NCBI RefSeq assembly: GCF_008085905.1
Contig: NZ_VSFF01000016.1
Coordinates: forward strand, 186,001-250,000
Length of the DNA stretch: 64,000 nt
Source: Actinomadura syzygii
GTDB taxonomy: Bacteria; Actinomycetota; Actinomycetes; Streptosporangiales; Streptosporangiaceae
Direction: 5' to 3'
The notes beneath the pieces are model-generated. The model saw nothing but the letters and a program-made list of their open reading frames with translations. It was not told where the DNA came from and searched no databases. The position numbers were made by a program, and so were the translations under genes. Shown here piece after piece: positions 9,428 to 17,368 of this stretch. The number at the start of each line of letters is the position of its first letter. The first letter of the stretch is position 1.

Positions 9428-9522
9428 TTCCCACGCTTCCCGCCGCCGTCAGGCTGCTTATCCGGACTGGGCGGAGGCGGAGGCGGCGGATCAGGCGGCG
9501 GCGGCTTCTCGCGCTTCCCCAA
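9424..9522 (-). CDS. Short Pro/Lys-rich peptide, candidate RiPP precursor
   Basis: The 32-codon ORF starts with TTG, preceded at ideal distance by GAGGAGG, and its stop overlaps the GTG of the PIMT-like gene. The peptide has a basic N-terminus (GKREK), two proline runs (residues 7-10 and 12-18), and aspartates at 11, 21 and 25. D25 is followed by glycine (KQPDGGGKRGK), the dipeptide most prone to aspartimide formation. Charge, size and coupling fit a substrate of the adjacent methyltransferase. The frame stays open upstream, so a longer protein starting near 9675 is possible but has a poorer start. Confidence 0.5.
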   Translation of the reverse strand: MGKREKPPPPDPPPPPPPSPDKQPDGGGKRGK

Positions 9523-9849
9523 GATGTCCTCCTCGTCGGTTCGGAACGCTTTCGAAGGTAGACGTGCCGCGCCCCGACCGCCAGTGACCTCAGCGGAACA
9601 GGAGGCGGACTCGGCCACGATCAGCCGGGTGGCTGCCTGGGTTCCCCACCGAACATGATCGCGCCTCCAACGCACACGCCGGACGGCCCTGGATCAGCGC
9701 TTCACCGCAGTTCCCTGTCAAGTTCACCTTTTCAACCGGGCTGCCGGGTGCGCTTTGGCGGAAATGGTGTGTTCTTGGAGCTCGCGAGGCCGAGAGTAAC
9801 GCGCGATTGATTGCCAGCGCCGCGGGCGATGGCCGGGCCAGGAAGGGTG
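9523..9849. other. Intergenic, no gene seen
   Basis: Only overlapping short frames without recognisable content. It should contain the promoter for the leftward peptide-methyltransferase pair. Confidence 0.4.
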
Positions 9850-9879
9850 CGGGGCCCGCCAGGTCAGGCGGGCCCCGCA
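9850..9879 (-). terminator. Terminator of the OLD-family gene
   Basis: A perfect 12-bp stem GCGGGGCCCGCC / GGCGGGCCCCGC with a 6-base loop begins seven bases after the stop codon of the leftward nuclease gene. It isolates that gene from the peptide-methyltransferase pair. Confidence 0.85.
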
Positions 9880-9885
9880 TCTGCT

Positions 9886-11823
9886 CTAGGGGAGCAGCGC
9901 GTTGAGTCGGGTGAACAGTTGGGAGGCGCGGTTGATGGTGGTCTGGCTGATGGGCTGCTGGTCGAGGACGTCGTGTTGCTGGCGGAGCAGGACGGCGGCG
10001 GGCTTGAAGTGGTCTAGCTTGCCGCCGGCGATGTCGTGCTTACGGAAGTGGGCCTCGACCTGCCGGACGATGCGCGGGTCCTTGGTGTTGAGGTCGGTGG
10101 CGGCGATCGGGGTGTCGAGCTGCTTGGCGTAGGCGCGGTTGACCAGGTCGAGGTAGAAGTCTGGTTCGAAGAGGTCCTCGATGTCGGCGTCGGCGGTGCT
10201 GGTGAACTCGCTGATCTCGATGAGGCCGTTGGCGGCGAGCTGGTCGTTGTCGCGCAGGTGCTTGACGGCTCCGACGTCCTTGGTGCTGGAGTCGACGAGG
10301 ACGGCGACGTGGACCTTGTTGGCGCCCAGCAGGGTGACGAAGGTCGACAGTTTCCCCGAGCCGCCGATCGGGGTCTTGACCCAGCGGGCGTCCATGCCTT
10401 CTAGGCCGTTGGCTTCGACTTGGTCGGACAGGATGTCGAGGTAGATCAGGTCGCTGGGGCCTTCCAGGAGCAGGGTGTGGTCGCCGACGAACAGGGTCTG
10501 GGTCATCTCGATGCCCATGGAGGTCAGTAGCGGGAAGACGGTGTCGCTGTCGGCCTTGAAGATTTCTGAGGAGATCTTGGTGCCGACCTTGTCGCGGTCG
10601 ATTACGGTGCGGACGCGGTCCAGATGGTCGGGCGCGACCATGAACGGCGAGTGCGTGGTGTAGAGGACCTGGTGTTTGGGGGCCAAGCGGCTGTCGATCA
10701 GGCGGAGCAGGTCCTTTTGCGCGCGGCCGTGCAGGGACAGGCCCGGCTCGTCCAGCAGCAGGATCAGATCGTTGGTGGCCGCCTCTTCCAGGTCGGTGAA
10801 GTAGGCCAGGAAGGAGAAGAACCAGACGAAGCCGCGCGAGCGCTCGTCGAACGGAACCGAGGCGCGGTGGCGCTGGTTGTGGACCCGGATCTGCAGGATG
10901 GGGCCTTCGTTGAACGGCGGGCTGGCGCCCTGTTCGATGGGCAGGACGCTGAGCTTGACTTCGAGCTGGTCGTTCTGCGTCCAGTAGTCGAACACCTCGT
11001 CGGAGATGACGTTGCCGGAGTTCTCCAGTTCCCGGATCAGGTGTTCGTGCTGGTCGGTGTTGTGGAAGTCCTCCAGCTCGACGCCGGCCATGGCCAGCAG
11101 GCTCAGCAGCGCGTGCTCGCCGCGGGTGAGGTCCTCGGTGTCGCGCTTGCGGATCAGGGCGGGGATGGAGACCTTGCCGGGCATGGTGTCGTAGTCGTCG
11201 AAGTAGACGAATTTCGGCATCTTCGGCATGGCGTAGGTGTCGAGCAGGTGGCACCCGATCCGCTCGTCCCGCCAGCCGTGGATCCGCTCGGCGAGCCGCT
11301 GGGCGGACGACGGCGGCTCCTGCAGACCGTCCAGCGCTTCCAGAAGGCCGTTCACGGTCGTCGCGGCGTCGACGTCCTTGGCGGCTCCCATGGAGAGATC
11401 GAGCCGGGACCGCAGGTGCTCGACGATCTTCTTCTCGTCGTAGGAGTGCTCGAACGTCATGGACGACCTGCCGCGGTAGCCGATCGTGACGGTGAACTCC
11501 GGCGTGCGGAGGGCACCGGCACCGAGATCCTTCTCGATCTCGGCCATCTCCTCGTCGTCATAGCGGAACGTTGCGACCACCACGGGGATCATGCGGTCGC
11601 CGGGGAACTCCTTGCGCTTGCGGGTCAGGCGCGCCGGGAAGTCGATCACCTCGTCGAACCTGGCCGAGGACTCGACCGGGTTGAGACGATAAATGGCCTG
11701 CAACGCGGTGGTCTTGCCGGACTCGTTCTTGCCGACCAGGCAGGTGACGTCCGGTTCGACGTCCAGCCGGTCGGAGTCCTCGATCGACCGGTAGTAGGTG
11801 ATGTGGGCGTTGACGAGCTGCAT
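9886..11823 (-). CDS. OLD-family ATP-dependent endonuclease (AAA ATPase plus TOPRIM)
   Basis: The 645-residue protein begins with an ABC/SMC-like ATPase half: Walker A GKNESGKTT at residues 31-39 and a Walker B region LILLLDEPGLSLHGRAQ near residue 360. A TOPRIM nuclease half follows (LLLEGPSDLIYLDIL near 460, VAVLVDSS near 525). This order is that of OLD nucleases, including the phage P2 exclusion protein and GajA of Gabija. It should be a cytosolic ATP-regulated DNA endonuclease. An AAGGAGG site precedes the ATG. No GajB-type UvrD helicase or reverse transcriptase is adjacent, so a stand-alone class 1 OLD is the best reading. Its position near two CRISPR arrays supports a phage-defence role. 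Confidence 0.88.
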   Translation of the reverse strand: MQLVNAHITYYRSIEDSDRLDVEPDVTCLVGKNESGKTTALQAIYRLNPVESSARFDEVIDFPARLTRKRKEFPGDRMIPVVVATFRYDDEEMAEIEKDLGAGALRTPEFTVTIGYRGRSSMTFEHSYDEKKIVEHLRSRLDLSMGAAKDVDAATTVNGLLEALDGLQEPPSSAQRLAERIHGWRDERIGCHLLDTYAMPKMPKFVYFDDYDTMPGKVSIPALIRKRDTEDLTRGEHALLSLLAMAGVELEDFHNTDQHEHLIRELENSGNVISDEVFDYWTQNDQLEVKLSVLPIEQGASPPFNEGPILQIRVHNQRHRASVPFDERSRGFVWFFSFLAYFTDLEEAATNDLILLLDEPGLSLHGRAQKDLLRLIDSRLAPKHQVLYTTHSPFMVAPDHLDRVRTVIDRDKVGTKISSEIFKADSDTVFPLLTSMGIEMTQTLFVGDHTLLLEGPSDLIYLDILSDQVEANGLEGMDARWVKTPIGGSGKLSTFVTLLGANKVHVAVLVDSSTKDVGAVKHLRDNDQLAANGLIEISEFTSTADADIEDLFEPDFYLDLVNRAYAKQLDTPIAATDLNTKDPRIVRQVEAHFRKHDIAGGKLDHFKPAAVLLRQQHDVLDQQPISQTTINRASQLFTRLNALLP

Positions 11824-11943
11824 CCAGACCTCCTTGAGGATGGGGCCCGGCGCATGAGGTTGGGCTCGAACAGGTAACAGCCCGGTAGCCCGGTGTGGCT
11901 CGGCTGAATGCCTCGGGATATGGTCTGGGTGCGAATCAAAGAC

Positions 11944-11983
11944 AGACCCCGGTGCTCGCGCTAACCCGCATGCGCCGGGGTCT
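11944..11983. terminator. Hairpin in intergenic region
   Basis: A 9-bp stem AGACCCCGG / CCGGGGTCT encloses a 22-base loop. It lies upstream of the OLD gene and of the gene at 12134. It could be a terminator or a regulatory structure; no neighbouring stop codon makes its role certain. Confidence 0.45.
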
Positions 11984-12133
11984 TCGCGTTTAAAGGACGA
12001 GCTTACTCTTCCCGGCGGACACTTTCGGCCCCGTTTCCCGGCATCCCGATAAGGGGTCTCAAACTGGCCCGTATAGGTCGCGATCAGGCTGTCATTGATT
12101 GTGTTCGCGGACCGTTTTGGAGGGAGTCGGCCA

Positions 12134-12556
12134 ATGGCGGGAGCCCCACGGCAGCGCGGCGGTCGTCGACCGTCTCGGGTTCCTCCAGCGGAGCCGGATC
12201 TGCTGGCAGCAAGCGATTGGGCGGTCTACGACGTGCGGCGCATCCACCACCCGCGCCGCGATGACCCCACCCGGCGCGACATGGTGTGGCGCAGCGTCAC
12301 CTGCCTGGCGACCGGCACCCGCGCCCAGATGCTCGGCAAACTCGGTCGGCTCGCATCCGGGCACGGAGCCGAACTCGGCAACGACCGTTTCGACATCGCC
12401 CGCGCCGCGCTGCTCGAACCGGCCGGGGACCGGTATCAGCTGCCCGAACGGCGCCTTGTCGTCGCGCCGGACGGTGTCGTTGACAAGCAGCGCCCCGCCT
12501 TCACCGAGCGGTGGCACCGGCTGGTCGGCCATGACCCGGGACCGTGCGCCGCCTGA
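12134..12556 (+). CDS. Hypothetical protein, 140 aa
   Basis: The start chosen has GGAGGG nine bases upstream; a longer frame reaches 12095 but without such a site. The product is soluble, rich in arginine, and has a proline/arginine N-terminal tail and a compact middle (SDWAVYDVRRIHHP). No family was recognised. It stands alone between the OLD gene and a GNAT gene, in the same direction as the latter but 145 bases away. Confidence 0.55.
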   Translation: MAGAPRQRGGRRPSRVPPAEPDLLAASDWAVYDVRRIHHPRRDDPTRRDMVWRSVTCLATGTRAQMLGKLGRLASGHGAELGNDRFDIARAALLEPAGDRYQLPERRLVVAPDGVVDKQRPAFTERWHRLVGHDPGPCAA

Positions 12557-12701
12557 GAGTTTGCACTGAGTTTGGCGCGTGGGCAGCGATTTCGGCGCGA
12601 CGGACCTCTGTCTTCCTGCCGACACCTTGAGTTGCGGGCGTTCGTGTAGAAGCTGACCAGGTTCGGCTGGGCTCTTACTGTAGGCCGTGCGAGAGGGCAG
12701 G

Positions 12702-13247
12702 ATGGAGCGCGTGTTGGTGATGCGGTCGGCGAGCGCTGCTGATGGGCCCGCGGTGCGGGAGTTGATCGCTGCCCGGTGTGACTGGATGGAAGAGCGCGGG
12801 TTGCCGAGCTGGCGGCCGAGCATCGACGATCTGGTGTCCCAGTGCGACAACCCGTGCGGTGATGTGTGGGTTTTGGAGCTGGACGGGTCACGGGTCCTAG
12901 GGCGTACGACGCTGCAGGAGCAGGGCCCGCCGTGGGGGTGGACCGAGGCGGAGAAGACCGAGCCGGCGTTGTATATGACGACGTCGGTGACCGACCCGTG
13001 CTTCCGCGAGGTGAAGCCGGGGACGTTGATGGCGTGGTGGGCGGTGGATCAGGCCGCGCAGCGCGGCGCTTGCTGGGTGCGGCGCGATTGCCTGTTCCCT
13101 GAGCTGGCCAAGTACTACCAATCCCAGGGGTATGAGCTGGTGCGGGAGGTCGAGCGCGGGCGGCACCGGCTGTACATGATGGCCCGCGCTGCCGAGCGGC
13201 TGGAGTTGACCGAGAGGTTCGCCCGGGCTGCTACAGGAATGCGGTAG
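12702..13247 (+). CDS. GNAT-family N-acetyltransferase
   Basis: The protein of about 181 residues starts with a beta-strand pattern typical of GNATs (LVMRSASAADGPAVRELIAARCDWM). It ends with WWAVDQAAQRGACWVRRDC and LAKYYQSQGYELVREVERG, the acetyl-CoA binding and C-terminal strand regions. It would transfer an acetyl group from acetyl-CoA to an amine; the substrate is unknown. The stop overlaps by 17 bases the stop end of the convergent asparagine-synthetase-like gene, so the two transcripts meet here. An ATG 18 bases further in is an alternative start. Confidence 0.72.
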   Translation: MERVLVMRSASAADGPAVRELIAARCDWMEERGLPSWRPSIDDLVSQCDNPCGDVWVLELDGSRVLGRTTLQEQGPPWGWTEAEKTEPALYMTTSVTDPCFREVKPGTLMAWWAVDQAAQRGACWVRRDCLFPELAKYYQSQGYELVREVERGRHRLYMMARAAERLELTERFARAATGMR

Positions 13248-14802
13248 CGGCCAGGTGCAGGTCGATGACCTGGAGCAGCTTGGCGTGGAATTCCTCGTCG
13301 TAGGGCTGGTGCTCGATCTCGCTGATGGTGGACTTGAGGACGTCTGGGTCGACGAGACCGGCGTCGAACAACGGTGACCCATCGGCGAGGGCGTTCTCCA
13401 GGATCGGGATGCCGTAGGTCTTGAGGGAGTGTTCGACCAGCCAGACGAACGATTCGCGTTCGACAGGGTTGCACACGTCCTGGCTGAGGCCCAGGGAGGC
13501 GAGCTGGCGGCGTTGGAGGTTCTTGAACTCGCGCCAGTCCAGCGGAAGCTGCTCCCCGAGGTTGATCATGCCAGGGTGGGTGAAGGGGTGGATCGGCCAG
13601 ATCCCGGCGCGCAGCAGCGGCGGCGCGGTGGTCTCCAGCGACAGCAGCGTGATCGCGTTCACCGCCGCGGGCGGGGCGATGCCGTCCTCGGAGAAGACCA
13701 GGGCGGAGCGTGCGAATGGGCCGAGCCAGGGCAGCTTGTCGGTGATGTGGTCGTTCGCGGTGGCCACCACGGCTGACTCGGTCGGCGACAACGCCACCAT
13801 TTCGTCCCCGCCCAGCCCGGTGACCAGGGTCTGGGCACCATGGTCGGCGATGAGGCTTGCCAGGCGGGAGAACGGCAGGAATAGCGGCTCCTCGTAGGGG
13901 CTGATCAGCTCACCGCGGACGCGCGGGCAGTCGGGGTGCAGCGGCGCGGCTTTGGCGCAGTCGATCAGCAGGTCATGCTGGCCGAACGGCAAATGGTCCC
14001 GGATCTGGGTGCGGCGCCGGGCCTGCTGCTCGCGGCCGGTGCCGATGACCAGCAGAGCCGCGGTGGTGAGCTGGCTGGGCCAGCGCTGAGCGGCGTGGGT
14101 GGCGATGACGCCGGAGTCGAACCCGCCGGTCAGGTGGAACACCGTGATGGCGGGTTCCAGTGGACGCAGGTCTAGGGCGAGGTCGATGCTCTCGGTGAGC
14201 GCAGCCAGTACGTCGCCATCGGGGGCCAGTTCGCGAGGTGCGGAGTGCAGTGCGGGCTCGGGGTAGTGCAGGTGCAGCGCTCCGCCGAAGATCGCGGTGG
14301 CCCGCTCAGTGAGCCGCGTGATGCCGGAGAACAGCGTTTCGCAGCCGTAGCGAGGCCGGTAGATCAGCAGGCGGGCCGCCTCCCGCGGATTGATCCCGGT
14401 CGCATAGGACTTCAGGCTGGCCATGTCCCAGGACCCGTGCAGGGTGCCGCCCTGATGGGCGAGGTACAAGGGTGTGGTCCGCGCCGCTCCGGCGGTGATC
14501 CGCACGGGCCGGTCGGATTCGGTCTCGATCATGACGATGTCGGCGGGCCAGCGTTCGGCGGCTTCCACCGCCTGGTCGTAGGCGGCCGGGGTGAGGGTGC
14601 GGAGTTCTGGCGTTGCCGAGGCCCGGCTTGCGAGGCGTTCCCGCACGATCAGCAGGGTCCGTGTCTGATCGGTGACGGCGAGTTGCTCGACCATCGGGTG
14701 ACTGTAGGGCGTGACACTGCTGGTCTCCTCGGCTGTGACGTAGCTGGCACCAGTCCACGACCAGGTCGCCGAGGCGTAGGGGGTCAGGCGAAGGGTCAGC
14801 AC
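13231..14802 (-). CDS. Asparagine-synthetase-like ATP-dependent amide-forming enzyme
   Basis: The 523-residue protein has an N-terminal half resembling the glutaminase-like domain but without an N-terminal catalytic Cys. Its C-terminal half is a synthetase domain with the PP-loop variant HLTGGFDSG (residues 223-231) and VTGLGGDEMVAL near residue 330. Such AsnB relatives adenylate a carboxylate and form an amide or macrolactam, as in lasso-peptide cyclases and beta-lactam synthetase. The GTG start follows GGAGGAG by seven bases. Two hairpins separate it from the 63-residue peptide gene upstream. No lasso RRE or transglutaminase-like leader protease was found nearby, so the product class is undetermined. 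A cyclase role is inference. Confidence 0.8.
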   Translation of the reverse strand: MLTLRLTPYASATWSWTGASYVTAEETSSVTPYSHPMVEQLAVTDQTRTLLIVRERLASRASATPELRTLTPAAYDQAVEAAERWPADIVMIETESDRPVRITAGAARTTPLYLAHQGGTLHGSWDMASLKSYATGINPREAARLLIYRPRYGCETLFSGITRLTERATAIFGGALHLHYPEPALHSAPRELAPDGDVLAALTESIDLALDLRPLEPAITVFHLTGGFDSGVIATHAAQRWPSQLTTAALLVIGTGREQQARRRTQIRDHLPFGQHDLLIDCAKAAPLHPDCPRVRGELISPYEEPLFLPFSRLASLIADHGAQTLVTGLGGDEMVALSPTESAVVATANDHITDKLPWLGPFARSALVFSEDGIAPPAAVNAITLLSLETTAPPLLRAGIWPIHPFTHPGMINLGEQLPLDWREFKNLQRRQLASLGLSQDVCNPVERESFVWLVEHSLKTYGIPILENALADGSPLFDAGLVDPDVLKSTISEIEHQPYDEEFHAKLLQVIDLHLAATAFL

Positions 14803-14841
14803 GAAGTGCTCCTCCGAGAGGGGCGAATGGGATGGGCGTGA

Positions 14842-14902
14842 TCCGGGCCCCGCAGGGGTGCCGGGCCCGGACCGAGCGGCGGGCCTGAAGTTGAGCTTCA
14901 GG
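14842..14902 (-). terminator. Double hairpin between peptide and modification genes
   Basis: Reading leftward from the peptide stop codon, the first hairpin is CCTGAAG/CTTCAGG (14884-14902). The second is TCCGGGCCC/GGGCCCGGA (14842-14871). Placed between a precursor-like gene and an enzyme gene, they would act as a partial terminator or processing signal that gives more peptide message than enzyme message. Confidence 0.6.
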
Positions 14903-14908
14903 TGTTGG

Positions 14909-15100
14909 TCAGGTGACCGGGGTGTCGTAGGTCTGGGCGCCGTCGGAGGACCCCGAACGCTTCTTGGTCTCGTGCGCCTCAGCGGGGGTCTGGACCGTCA
15001 GGACGAGTCGGCCGGTGAACAGTCCGCCGCTGGTTGGCGTCGCAGCCGCGGCGGGCGGCTGTAGATCGGCCAGGGCGGGATCGAGCGTGGCTGTGCTCAT
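14909..15100 (-). CDS. 63-aa peptide, candidate RiPP precursor
   Basis: The ATG follows GGGAGG at good spacing. The peptide begins MSTATLDPALADLQPP, continues with an alanine-rich link, then a hydrophobic leader-like strand (GGLFTGRLVLTVQTP, residues 25-39). A charged step (HETKKR) precedes the polar tail SGSSDGAQTYDTPVT. The bipartite form, with a conserved-looking leader and a short Asp/Thr/Ser-rich C-terminus, and the position beside an AsnB-like enzyme and a peptidase, suggest a ribosomal peptide precursor. Leader and core limits are guesses. It has no cysteine, so lanthionine and thiopeptide chemistry are unlikely. Confidence 0.65.
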   Translation of the reverse strand: MSTATLDPALADLQPPAAAATPTSGGLFTGRLVLTVQTPAEAHETKKRSGSSDGAQTYDTPVT

Positions 15101-15259
15101 GAGCGCCTCCCAGGTGATGTGGGTTGTTGCCTGAACCATCACCCGGCGCGCAACAGGGTTCCAGCGCGCAGGTTGTCGTGCCGTTGTCGACACCTTGTCG
15201 ATCGGTTGTCGACGCCAGCGATGTCCGCCCTACTCAGCAGGCTGACCGATCCGTTCGGA

Positions 15260-16456
15260 TCAGGTGAGGAGGGCGAGCAGCGCCTGGTGGTAGGCGGCCT
15301 GGATCTGGGGGATCGTGTCCAGGCGGATGCGCTCGTCAGTGCCGTGCAGGGCGAGATAGTCGACACCGAACCCGGCGGTTGCCGGGATACCCAACCCGGC
15401 CAGGTAGTTCCCAATATTGGACGGACCGGCGACCTTCGCAGTGGGTGCGAGCCCGACGGCGCGAGCGGCATCCAGCAATGCGGTGCGCAGAGGCGATGAC
15501 GCTGGAAGGGCGTACTGCGGCCAGCGGGTGCTGATCTCGATCCGCGTCGCCGGGGTACCTGGCCAGGACCGGTCGACGGTGCTGGTCTGCGCCTGGAGCA
15601 GCCCGGCTGCCATCTGGTCGGGGAAGCTGGGGGTGAGCCGCAGGTCGACGTTCAAGACGCACAGGTCAGCGACGGCGGAGAAGCCTTCACCTCCGTTGAT
15701 CGCGGTGACCGTCACCTTTCCGGGCAGCGGGAAGTCGCCCCCACCCGTTGCCGGTAGTTGTGCGGCGTGCAGAGCGGTGACCAGATCGGCGGCCTTGGCG
15801 ATCGCGCTGGGCACGGTCTTGCTTCCGCCGGAGTGCCCAGCGATGCCACGGACATGAACGTGGGCGCGCAAGACACCGCGGCCGCCGACAATGACGTGCT
15901 CGGCCCCCGGATAGCCGATCATCACTCCCTCAACGTGGGCGGGTGCGTCGGGGCCGTCGAAGTAGGACTTCGCACCGCCGAATCCGCCGGAGTGCTCATC
16001 CACGTCGAACAGCAGCACCAGCGACCCGGCGAAGCCACCAGCGACATGGAGCCGGGCGGCCAGGTGTGCGAAGGTCGCCGCACCCACTTTGGAGTCCGCG
16101 CTCCCCCTGCCATGCATCCACCCGTCGGTGATCTCCGCGGAGGTGGGCGGAAAGGTCCAGGCAGTTTCGTCTCCGAACGGAGCGGTGTCCAGGCACGCAT
16201 CCAGCACGTATCGGGGGCCGGGACGGTCGCCGACGATCTCGCTGACCAGGGCGACCGGGGTCTGCTCCGGTCCGTTCAGCCGCCGATAGGGCAGGTCGTG
16301 GTCGGCCAACCAGGATTCCATCGCGGCCAAGACCGGCTCGTAGGGGTCGATGCCGCCACGGCTCGAGATGCGTATCAGGTCGCGGGTGAGGGCGATGACA
16401 CTGTCGTAGTCGTCCAGGGCGAGTTTGAGGGCTTCGGTGAACTCGGTGCCGGTCAC
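15260..16456 (-). CDS. M20-family metallopeptidase-like protein
   Basis: The 398-residue protein has the ArgE/DapE/ACY1/CPG2 architecture. GRGSADSKVG supplies the bridging aspartate, VRGIAGHSGGSKTVPSAI lies in the dimerisation domain, and LHGTDERI holds the C-terminal His. Two usual metal-site motifs are altered: the first His ligand position reads DACLDTAP (Cys in place of His), and the Glu-Glu pair reads VDEHSGG (Glu-His). It may still bind metal with a changed ligand set, or be a subfamily. The GTG start overlaps the stop of the XRE gene by four bases (GTGA). In this context it could trim leader or amino-acyl groups from the nearby peptide. Confidence 0.8.
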   Translation of the reverse strand: MTGTEFTEALKLALDDYDSVIALTRDLIRISSRGGIDPYEPVLAAMESWLADHDLPYRRLNGPEQTPVALVSEIVGDRPGPRYVLDACLDTAPFGDETAWTFPPTSAEITDGWMHGRGSADSKVGAATFAHLAARLHVAGGFAGSLVLLFDVDEHSGGFGGAKSYFDGPDAPAHVEGVMIGYPGAEHVIVGGRGVLRAHVHVRGIAGHSGGSKTVPSAIAKAADLVTALHAAQLPATGGGDFPLPGKVTVTAINGGEGFSAVADLCVLNVDLRLTPSFPDQMAAGLLQAQTSTVDRSWPGTPATRIEISTRWPQYALPASSPLRTALLDAARAVGLAPTAKVAGPSNIGNYLAGLGIPATAGFGVDYLALHGTDERIRLDTIPQIQAAYHQALLALLT

Positions 16457-17244
16457 GCCGGTGCGCCTCCTTTCCGTAGGACGTCCAAGACCTCGACGTC
16501 CTGGGCCGTCTCCACTTTCCGGGCCGCGGCGTAGGCTTGCCGGCCGTGGTCCAGCAGCCGTGCGGCCTCCAGCGCGCCCAGCGCTATTCCGGAGTCGAAC
16601 GCCTCGTGGGAGGTGAGCGATGGTATCGGCACGACCGCCTGCCGTTCGCTGGCGCAGAAGAACCGTTCCGGCGCTGCCACGTCGTCGATCAGCCCGACAT
16701 GCAGCGTCTTCACCCCGAGACTACGGTCTGCCGGGTCCCGAAGCCGCAACAGCCTCAGCAGATGCTCGTGGAGTACCTGGTGGTGCGGCAGACCGAACAG
16801 CACCCGGTAGTGGATCAGCGCGGGCCGCTCCGTGAGGGCCATCTCGATGGCTGCCAGGTAGTCGGCGTCCCGGGACCTGGACCCCATCACCACCAGACAT
16901 TCCCGGGCGCCCTGCACGGTGGCCAGGAGAGCCTGCTGAAGGGAGGGGAATCCAGCCAGGAGCTTTAGCGTCGACCGTTGGGTGAGCTTGTGGTCCTGGT
17001 GCGCGAAGAGAGCGTCGGGCGGCAGCTCATAGATCGCGCACAAGGTCGCCCGGTGGCCGATGCTCGTGGTGTGCCGGCCGAGCTCCCACCCCGACACCAT
17101 GCTCGGCGTGACGCCGGAATGGCCGCCTGGGGTGCGCAGGTCGATCTCCTCGACCACCTCCTCCAGCGTCCAGTTCCGGGCCCGCCGAGCCCGGCGCAGC
17201 GGTGACGGTTCCTCATCTGCCGCCCGTGATCCGCGGCGTGCCAT
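16453..17244 (-). CDS. XRE-family transcriptional regulator
   Basis: Residues 15-75 form a Cro/CI helix-turn-helix (LRRARRARNWTLEEVVEEID, then TPSMVSGWELGRHTTS). The C-terminal 180 residues form a separate domain seen behind XRE motifs in actinomycete regulators, with a conserved hydrophobic core (LLATVQGARECLVVMGSRS). It is first in a coupled pair with the M20 gene and precedes the peptide gene, so it most likely regulates this cluster. The protein is 263 residues long and intact. Confidence 0.8.
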   Translation of the reverse strand: MARRGSRAADEEPSPLRRARRARNWTLEEVVEEIDLRTPGGHSGVTPSMVSGWELGRHTTSIGHRATLCAIYELPPDALFAHQDHKLTQRSTLKLLAGFPSLQQALLATVQGARECLVVMGSRSRDADYLAAIEMALTERPALIHYRVLFGLPHHQVLHEHLLRLLRLRDPADRSLGVKTLHVGLIDDVAAPERFFCASERQAVVPIPSLTSHEAFDSGIALGALEAARLLDHGRQAYAAARKVETAQDVEVLDVLRKGGAPA

Positions 17245-17368
17245 TACCGATCACCTCGCTGCTCAAGGGGTCATGGGCACCGCTTCGATGATGTCGTGTG
17301 CTTGGCCGATCTGGCGATGGGATGCGCGAGCGACGGGACGGCCTGTGGGGCTGTGGTCGGAAAACGGT

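Noticed and set aside
8843..9658. 271-codon frame antisense to the PIMT-like gene
   Set aside because: Shadow frame without motifs; the opposite strand has PCMT motifs.
9886..11823. Gabija system (GajA with GajB)
   Set aside because: The nuclease fits OLD/GajA but no UvrD-type GajB is next to it.
10624..11877. 417-codon frame antisense to the OLD nuclease
   Set aside because: A GC-rich shadow frame; the opposite strand has Walker and TOPRIM motifs and a proper start.
13231..16456. Lasso peptide cluster
   Set aside because: The AsnB-like enzyme and peptide fit in part, but no RRE protein or transglutaminase-like leader protease is nearby and the peptide lacks a recognisable lasso leader and Gly1-to-Asp/Glu ring pattern.
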